Below, in pieces: positions 14,709 through 18,918 of a DNA stretch of 18,918 bases (positions are counted from its first letter, which is position 1; each line of letters starts with the position of its first letter). The notes under the pieces were generated by a model that was not told the DNA's origin, searched no databases, and saw only the letters and a program-made list of their open reading frames with translations. The position numbers and the translations under genes were made by a program. Origin of the DNA: Candidatus Delongbacteria bacterium (GTDB lineage: Bacteria; UBA4055); the NCBI GenBank assembly GCA_028702975.1, contig JAQVNT010000005.1, positions 1 through 18,918 of the forward strand, given 5' to 3'.

Positions 14709-16170
14709 AATAAAGAATACCGGTAAAACTTTCATGCCGGCGTATTTTGTCGACCTGCTTAATTCATCACTGAACGGGTTATCGCAGAAGGAAATTACAA
14801 ATATTATAAACAGCCGGGACGGACTAAAAGATAAATTTCTGGAAAGCGTTATAAAGGCAGCCGGAACAAACGTTACAACTGTCGAGAAAGCTATTGATGT
14901 TCTGGGTATCGAATACTGCTACATTCTGCTTCTGAATGTCATACTCAAGGACCTTGTATTAGCAGAGCCGAACCCTGTTCTTTCTCCGATATTTGAAATG
15001 CAGCTTTTTACGGCTGCCTCAAGTTATTTCCTTGCTAAGAAATGTAAGCTACCTGATGCTCATCTCGCATATGTTTCCGGACTTTTAACGAACATAAGCT
15101 ATTTTTATATATTTTCATCTCACCCTTCCGAATTCAGGCAAATAATCGAAAAGAATGATAATTCAATAAAAAGGATGACTTCCGAATGGGAGATATTCGG
15201 CCTCGATCACGCTGAAATTTCTTACATTCTTTTAGAATATTCGGGATTGAATTCAGAGATAACGGAACCTGTCAGGTATCATCACCAGAAAACGATACAG
15301 AGATCGATCGGATCTGACAATAAAGACAATTATTCTCTTTGCCTGTACTTCGGGTCAGTTCTATCCAATATTTTTTATGAAGATCTTAATCTGGCTACAG
15401 AATTCCGTAAAGAAATCAAAAATCTTATGAACTTATACTCCGACAATCTTGAAGATATTGTCGACGGATCAGTTGATTTCTTTAAAGTCTGTTTAAAGTC
15501 TTTATACATCAAGGATATTTATTTCCCTGGATATTTCAAAATAATCAGCAGATTCGATACTCAGATCGCAATGATCACTTCTGAATTCGATATGACCCAG
15601 AAAAAGATCGCTGACCTGAACTCTCAGACCATCAAATATCAGAAAGTTCTCGAAGACAACAGCAGAAAGCTTGTAGGGATTGCTCTGCTTGACCCGCTGA
15701 CAGGGGCGTTCAACAGAAGGTATCTGGACGAAAAGCTGCACGACGAATTTCTCAAGGCAAAACGCTACGGTATAAATTTTACCCTTATAAGCTGCGACAT
15801 CGATCATTTCAAAAAGATCAATGACACATACGGACACGGCTTCGGTGATACGGTGCTTGTTAAGCTGGTGGCTATAATTAAATCGACCATCAGAAAAACG
15901 GATTATGTAGCCAGGATCGGAGGTGAAGAATTCGTAATAGTTTGTCACTCCCAGGCAGGTTCAGGAGGTTGTTCTATAGCTGAAAAAATAAGGAAAGTGA
16001 TCGAGAATTCAGTTTTTGAATATAAAGAGAACATCGTGCCTGTGACGATGAGTTTCGGAGTAGCGGACTATTATCCTGAAGTTAAATCTGCCCAGGAACT
16101 TATCAAAATTTCTGATGAAAGACTTTATAAAGCCAAAAATGAAGGCAGAAACAGAGTTGTGGAAAAATAG
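14689..16170 (+). CDS. HDOD-GGDEF diguanylate cyclase
   Basis: A 493-residue signalling protein with no membrane segments. Residues 10 to about 205 form an HDOD domain, with the typical G-L-D-H-A-E-I-S-Y-I-L-L-E-Y-S-G-L and V-R-Y-H-H (195-199) signatures. A helical linker (about 285-330), likely coiled-coil, leads to the GGDEF domain (332-493), which makes cyclic di-GMP from two GTP. The active-site loop is G-G-E-E-F (411-415), the metal-binding Asp370 is in S-C-D-I-D-H-F, and the inhibitory site R-K-T-D (402-405) stands exactly five residues before the loop, so product feedback is likely. The domain opens with the usual D-P-L-T-G-A-F-N-R-R. It starts with TTG overlapping rsmD by 20 nt, backed by an AGGAG site. 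HDOD-GGDEF proteins are known regulators of motility or surface attachment in several phyla. Confidence 0.93.
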   Translation: MIDIAFEIKNTGKTFMPAYFVDLLNSSLNGLSQKEITNIINSRDGLKDKFLESVIKAAGTNVTTVEKAIDVLGIEYCYILLLNVILKDLVLAEPNPVLSPIFEMQLFTAASSYFLAKKCKLPDAHLAYVSGLLTNISYFYIFSSHPSEFRQIIEKNDNSIKRMTSEWEIFGLDHAEISYILLEYSGLNSEITEPVRYHHQKTIQRSIGSDNKDNYSLCLYFGSVLSNIFYEDLNLATEFRKEIKNLMNLYSDNLEDIVDGSVDFFKVCLKSLYIKDIYFPGYFKIISRFDTQIAMITSEFDMTQKKIADLNSQTIKYQKVLEDNSRKLVGIALLDPLTGAFNRRYLDEKLHDEFLKAKRYGINFTLISCDIDHFKKINDTYGHGFGDTVLVKLVAIIKSTIRKTDYVARIGGEEFVIVCHSQAGSGGCSIAEKIRKVIENSVFEYKENIVPVTMSFGVADYYPEVKSAQELIKISDERLYKAKNEGRNRVVEK

Positions 16171-16191
16171 TAATTTGCACCTTCTGTACTT

Positions 16192-16207
16192 ATAATCCCT
16201 TGATTAT
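16192..16207. repeat. Inverted repeat overlapping the trkA promoter -35 box
   Basis: ATAATC (16192-16197) and GATTAT (16202-16207) are perfect inverted arms with a CCTT loop. The right arm covers most of the -35 hexamer of the trkA promoter. It may be a regulator site or the weak AT-rich end of the previous transcript; it lacks the GC stem of a strong terminator. Confidence 0.3.
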
Positions 16208-16228
16208 TATACCTGTAAATGTTATATT
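16200..16228 (+). promoter_or_regulatory. Near-consensus promoter for trkA-trkH
   Basis: TTGATT (16200-16205) and TATATT (16223-16228) are 17 nt apart. The element starting at the -35 box, TTGATTATTATACC, is very like the one at grpE, TTGACTTTTATACC. Transcription would start near 16235, about 29 nt before the trkA ATG. Confidence 0.7.
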
Positions 16229-16263
16229 TACCTTTTGCGTTTTAATTGTGAGAAGCAAACGAT

Positions 16264-17631
16264 ATGAATATTCTGATCATAGGCGGCGGGGAGCTCGGAT
16301 CGATGATCGCTGAACAGCTGATCTTTGAAGGACACGCTGTTACTATAATTGAGAAATCCGATGATATTTCAAAGAAACTTAATGAAGAGCTGGACGCGCT
16401 GGTACTTAAGGGAAGCGGCATAGATGTTAATATGCTTTCCAAAGCCAATGTTGATAAAACTGAACTTTTCCTGGCGCTTTCAAACGATGACAATGTGAAC
16501 ATCGTTGCCTGTAATCTGGTGAAGAGACTTAGCCATTACAACGCTTATACGATAGCAAAGATCGAGAACGCTTCAAGATATTTTTCCAACCCGATAATTG
16601 AATCTGCGGATTTCGGCATCGACAATATGATCGCAACAAAACAGCTTACGATCAATAATATCTCTGACCTGATATCAGAACCTGAAACATCCGAAATAAT
16701 TAATTTTCACGATAATGACATAAAAATAATCGGAGTTCAGGTTCCTGAAAGCTTTAAGGGGAACGGGAAGAAGATACATGAAATAGCTTCAATCGATAAA
16801 GCATGGCGGAAAGTAAGGATTATAGCCGTAAAAAACAGCAATAGTGTTATTATACCCTCAGGAAACGATATTATCCATCATGGCAGTAAAATATTTATGC
16901 TGGGAAATACAGAATCGCTGCACACTATAACTCAGGAGTATTTTCCGGCTGAGAAAAAAATAAAAAAAATAATAATATTCGGTGGACACAGGATCGGAAG
17001 AGAGCTTGCAAGAAGAGAATCTCTGCTTGGTAAAAGCGTGACTGTTGTGGAAGAGGATGAAACTATCTGCTCAAACCTTTCCGAAGAACTTAACGGTGTC
17101 ATGATCATAAACGGAAGCGGAACCAATAACAGCGTTATTAACGAACTTGATATGAAAGGCTCTTTCGTTGTATGCGTAACTGAAAGCGATGAGCAGAATG
17201 TGATCACTGCCGTTCTGGCTAAAAGGAACGGGGCATTCAAGGCTGTCTGTAATATCAGGAACATTTCGATCAGTCCGATACTCAACGATATTCAGGATAT
17301 CGATTCGGTTTTCTCGACCGAAACACTGGCGCTATCAGAGATACTTAACTACTGCCGCAAAGGAGAGATCATTTCTGTATATCCGCTGCCTAATCTGAAG
17401 ATCGAGACAATGAAGATCAGGATATCAGAAGAGCTTGAGATACTCGATAAACCTCTTAAAGATGTCAGACTGCCCAAAGGAATGATAATCGGAGTGATAC
17501 AGAGAGACAATAAGATAATAATCCCTTACGGCAACGATGATATCAGGATCAATGATCTGGTGATCTGTTTCATGCTGCCTGCAGTAAAAAAAGCGGCTAA
17601 AGCACTTTTCTCAAAGACATCCGGAAACTGA
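16264..17631 (+). CDS. trkA: TrkA, NAD-binding regulatory subunit of potassium uptake
   Basis: A 455-residue cytoplasmic regulator that gates the TrkH potassium channel in response to nucleotide binding. It has the full-length double layout: RCK N-domain (1 to about 130), RCK C-domain (about 145-225), second N-domain (about 234-350) and second C-domain (about 370-450). The first dinucleotide motif is intact (G-G-G-E-L-G at 7-12, acidic Glu30 at the end of the second strand). In the second the middle Gly is His (G-G-H-R-I-G at 240-245), which may weaken nucleotide binding there. Ordinary TrkA genes are 450-460 codons, so this is full length. trkH begins 1 nt after its stop. The start ATG has only a weak ribosome binding site. 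Confidence 0.95.
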   Translation: MNILIIGGGELGSMIAEQLIFEGHAVTIIEKSDDISKKLNEELDALVLKGSGIDVNMLSKANVDKTELFLALSNDDNVNIVACNLVKRLSHYNAYTIAKIENASRYFSNPIIESADFGIDNMIATKQLTINNISDLISEPETSEIINFHDNDIKIIGVQVPESFKGNGKKIHEIASIDKAWRKVRIIAVKNSNSVIIPSGNDIIHHGSKIFMLGNTESLHTITQEYFPAEKKIKKIIIFGGHRIGRELARRESLLGKSVTVVEEDETICSNLSEELNGVMIINGSGTNNSVINELDMKGSFVVCVTESDEQNVITAVLAKRNGAFKAVCNIRNISISPILNDIQDIDSVFSTETLALSEILNYCRKGEIISVYPLPNLKIETMKIRISEELEILDKPLKDVRLPKGMIIGVIQRDNKIIIPYGNDDIRINDLVICFMLPAVKKAAKALFSKTSGN

Positions 17632-17632
17632 C

Positions 17633-18918
17633 ATGAACTGGAAGACTGTTTTCAAAATACAGGGCATCCTGCTTATTATAATTTCCGCGTCCATGATCCC
17701 CCCGCTGATTTTCTCTTTGTACTACAATTCAGGTGATACTCAGGAATTTCTGTACAGTATTCTAATTTCATTAATTACAGGTTTACTGCTCTTTCTTATA
17801 TTCCGATCGGACAACGACTTAAGACCCCGCGAAGGTTTCGTGATAGTATCTTTAGCCTGGATATCCGCAGCGCTTTTCGGAGCTCTGCCCTTTTATTTCT
17901 ACGGAATGTCAGGCGGAAGTTATATCGATTGCGTATTCGAGACGATGTCCGGTTTCACGACAACAGGCTCGACAATTCTGATTGACATAGAATCGCTCCC
18001 CAAAGGACTCCTTTTCTGGAGAAGCGAGACACACTGGCTCGGAGGTATGGGTATAATCATGCTTACGATCGCGATACTTCCGGTTCTCGGTCTGAGTTCA
18101 AACACTTTATATAAGGCTGAAGTTCCCGGTCCTATGAAAGACAAAATAAGCCCACGCGTTACGGATACTGCAAAATTGCTCTGGTATATCTATTTCGGCA
18201 TGACAGTAGTACAGAGCGCTCTTTTGATGTTCGGGGGAATGAGCTTATACGATTCACTCTGCCATACTTTCGGAACGCTTGCTACCGGCGGATTTTCTAC
18301 GCTTAACAGTTCAGTTGCAGGATTTAACAATTTATACATAGAGATCGTTATTATGCTCTTTATGTATCTTGCCGGAATAAATTTTATTCTTCATTTTTTT
18401 CTTCTCAAAGGAAAATTCCGCGATTTCTTTTCAAACAGCGAGTGGAGATTCTATACAGCAACACTTGTGGTATCAATGATAATCGTAGCCGCAGATCTTT
18501 ATTCCAGAAATGATTACAGCAGCCTCTTTGCATGCCTGAGATATTCATCGTTTCAGGTAATATCAATAACTACTACTACAGGTTTCGTTTCTGCTGATTT
18601 TGATAAATGGTCTCACTTTTCAAAAACAATACTTATTATTCTCATGTTTTTCGGAGGCTGCAGCGGATCTACAAGCGGTTCTATAAAACAGATAAGAATC
18701 ATGTCCGTTTTCAAGTTCTCTTTTAATGAGATAAAAAAAATGATCTACCCGAGATCTGTTATTTCCCTGAAATTCGGAAATGATCTGATAAGTGACACTC
18801 TCTTTAAAAATATTTCGGCATTTTTTATACTTTTCATATCCGTATTTGCCTTTTCAACCTTATTTCTGACTTTTAGGGGTTATGATATCGTCACATCATT
18901 CTCAGCCTCCATTGCAAC
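17633..18918 (+). CDS. trkH: TrkH, potassium channel subunit (3' truncated by window)
   Basis: An open frame from ATG 17633 runs 428 codons to the window end without a stop; a full TrkH is about 480. It is the pore protein for potassium uptake in the inner membrane, worked by TrkA. The sequence shows repeated hydrophobic helices with pore loops: first loop near residues 103-111, F-T-T-T-G-S-T; second near 218-224, L-A-T-G-G-F-S-T; third, T-T-T-T-G-F near 316-322. Each has its selectivity-filter glycine. Also present is the R-S-E-T-H-W-L-G-G-M-G segment after the first pore, typical of the family, and a G-G-C-S-G-S-T-S-G-S motif in the following helix. The fourth pore loop would be at or past the window edge. 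It follows trkA after 1 nt and shares its promoter. Confidence 0.95.
   Translation, partial: MNWKTVFKIQGILLIIISASMIPPLIFSLYYNSGDTQEFLYSILISLITGLLLFLIFRSDNDLRPREGFVIVSLAWISAALFGALPFYFYGMSGGSYIDCVFETMSGFTTTGSTILIDIESLPKGLLFWRSETHWLGGMGIIMLTIAILPVLGLSSNTLYKAEVPGPMKDKISPRVTDTAKLLWYIYFGMTVVQSALLMFGGMSLYDSLCHTFGTLATGGFSTLNSSVAGFNNLYIEIVIMLFMYLAGINFILHFFLLKGKFRDFFSNSEWRFYTATLVVSMIIVAADLYSRNDYSSLFACLRYSSFQVISITTTTGFVSADFDKWSHFSKTILIILMFFGGCSGSTSGSIKQIRIMSVFKFSFNEIKKMIYPRSVISLKFGNDLISDTLFKNISAFFILFISVFAFSTLFLTFRGYDIVTSFSASIA

Noticed and set aside
1..18918. Mobile elements, CRISPR arrays, tRNA or rRNA genes
   Set aside because: No transposase or integrase motifs, no regularly spaced direct repeats and no cloverleaf or rRNA-like sequence were noticed. 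Nearly all of the window is occupied by genes of similar base composition, so there is no sign of recent insertion.

Overview
The window is a gene-dense (nearly gap-free), AT-leaning (roughly 40% G+C by eye) piece of a Gram-negative chromosome. Outer-membrane lipoproteins, a PorV-type barrel, a FlgD-like/type IX-type C-terminal sorting domain and an MCE (Mla-type) lipid transport cluster point to a diderm of the FCB superphylum, perhaps a candidate phylum such as Cloacimonadota, Delongbacteria or a relative. That placement is inference. No mobile element, CRISPR array, tRNA or rRNA was seen.

Layout. (1) 1-3689, minus strand: a tightly packed surface/export operon read from a good sigma70-type promoter at 3749-3721. 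It encodes an Ig-rich lipoprotein, an Asp-box propeller with a C-terminal sorting-type domain, a PorV/PorQ-family barrel, and the signal peptide of a further exported protein cut by the window edge. (2) 3865-8817, plus strand: an Mla/MCE-type operon: MlaD-like protein, PqiC-like lipoprotein, an unrecognised exported probable barrel protein, a STAS-MlaE fusion permease and the MlaF ATPase. (3) 8936-14134: grpE and dnaJ behind a near-consensus promoter, then a ComEA-like helix-hairpin-helix protein overlapping dnaJ by 4 nt, a 499-residue protein with a prepilin-like N-terminus, a terminator-like hairpin, and a membrane protein with GspL/PilM-PilN-like architecture. (4) 14127-16170: rsmD and an HDOD-GGDEF diguanylate cyclase. 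(5) 16264-18918: trkA and a truncated trkH for potassium uptake, behind a second promoter strikingly like the grpE one.

The parts most likely to be undescribed are the comEA / pilin-like / GspL-like trio placed behind a chaperone operon, with a hairpin-T tract separating its last two genes, and the unknown outer-membrane-type protein inside the Mla operon. The latter may start at an unusual ATC codon. All functional calls come from reading motifs in the translated sequence; no searches were run.
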